Positions 5,556 through 5,743 of a DNA stretch of 5,743 nucleotides are shown in pieces. The position numbers were made by a program, and so were the translations under genes. Within the stretch, counting starts at the first letter, position 1; each line of letters begins with the position of its first letter. Source of the DNA: Oscillospiraceae bacterium (GTDB lineage Bacteria > Bacillota > Clostridia > Oscillospirales > Ruminococcaceae); assembly GCA_900768675.1 (NCBI GenBank), contig CAAGDT010000140.1, forward strand, positions 1-5,743. The letters run 5' to 3'. Under the pieces are notes generated by a model. The model did not search any database. It was not told where the DNA came from and was given only the letters and a program-made list of their open reading frames with translations.

Positions 5556-5743
5556 TTAATCCCTGTATTCCTCGTCGTTGAGAACCTTTTCGAGTTCTGT
5601 ATATTTATAGTACTCGTCAAGAATTACGTCCTCAAACTCCTTTCTCGCCTCAGGGTCGATAGGGTGAATGATGTCCCTGAAAATGCCGTTTTCGTCCTTG
5701 CGGCTGGGCATAGCCACAAAGAGCCTTGAAGCGCCCTCAATAA
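5556..5743 (-). CDS. spoVG: SpoVG family protein, C-terminal part (runs off the right edge)
   Basis: Read leftward from the window edge to TAA at 5558-5556, this gives 61 residues of a canonical SpoVG: IEGASRLFVAMPSRKDENG, then IFRDIIHPIDPEARKEFED, then VILDEYYKYTEL and an acidic tail. The LFVAMPSRK and FRDI-HPI signatures match Bacillus SpoVG closely. The N-terminal third and the start codon lie outside the window. SpoVG is a small RNA/DNA-binding regulator affecting septation and sporulation in Bacillus and gene expression in other Firmicutes. This copy is closer to the family than its downstream paralogue, so it is probably the housekeeping gene and marks the chromosomal side of the locus. 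Confidence 0.88.
   Translation of the reverse strand, partial: IEGASRLFVAMPSRKDENGIFRDIIHPIDPEARKEFEDVILDEYYKYTELEKVLNDEEYRD

Noticed and set aside
5541..5729. 62-codon plus-strand frame at the right edge
   Set aside because: It is antisense to the clear SpoVG C-terminal coding sequence and has no ribosome binding site.

Overview
The window looks like an accessory (defence-island-like) locus from a low-to-moderate GC Firmicute, most likely a member of the Clostridia. The support is the presence of SpoVG-family septation/RNA-binding genes, AT-rich intergenic DNA with consensus sigma-A-type promoters, strong GAGG/AGGAGAGG ribosome binding sites, and ordinary intrinsic terminators. A Ruminococcus/Oscillospiraceae-like source is a guess from sequence style and was not tested.

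Layout from left to right. Bases 1-98 hold no gene I can support, apart from a small palindrome (83-97). Bases 99-122 look exactly like the 3' end of a tRNA gene (T-loop to CCA) with no tRNA body upstream, as at the end of an integrated element. From about 117 a direct repeat of about 340 bp begins. It carries a strong 15-bp terminator hairpin, a cluster of TTGACC motifs and a 5'-truncated spoVG-like gene on the minus strand. An AT-rich spacer follows, with apparent divergent promoters (minus at 620-648, plus at 719-748). Then comes a tight three-gene plus-strand operon (851-4954). After it the same repeat recurs at about 5005-5344, here containing the 3' part of an intact minus-strand spoVG-like gene (5183-5455). 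A second, more canonical spoVG gene runs off the right edge.

The operon is the core of the window. Gene 1 (741 aa) fuses an N-terminal TIR domain with a dynamin-like GTPase domain, a long helical region and a hydrophobic hairpin. Gene 2 (420 aa) is a helical protein with two membrane segments. Gene 3 (199 aa) is a coiled-coil protein with three identically spaced zinc ribbons. The genes are separated by 5 and 10 nt, and each downstream ribosome binding site overlaps the end of the preceding gene, so they are very probably co-transcribed and translationally coupled.

My interpretation, which is inference, is a membrane-associated immune system: a sensor or assembly made of the GTPase, membrane and zinc-ribbon proteins controls a TIR effector that would consume or convert NAD+. 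The whole operon sits between near-identical direct repeats derived from a spoVG 3' region. This suggests it was acquired as a cassette and could be lost by recombination between the repeats. No homology search was possible, so novelty is not established.
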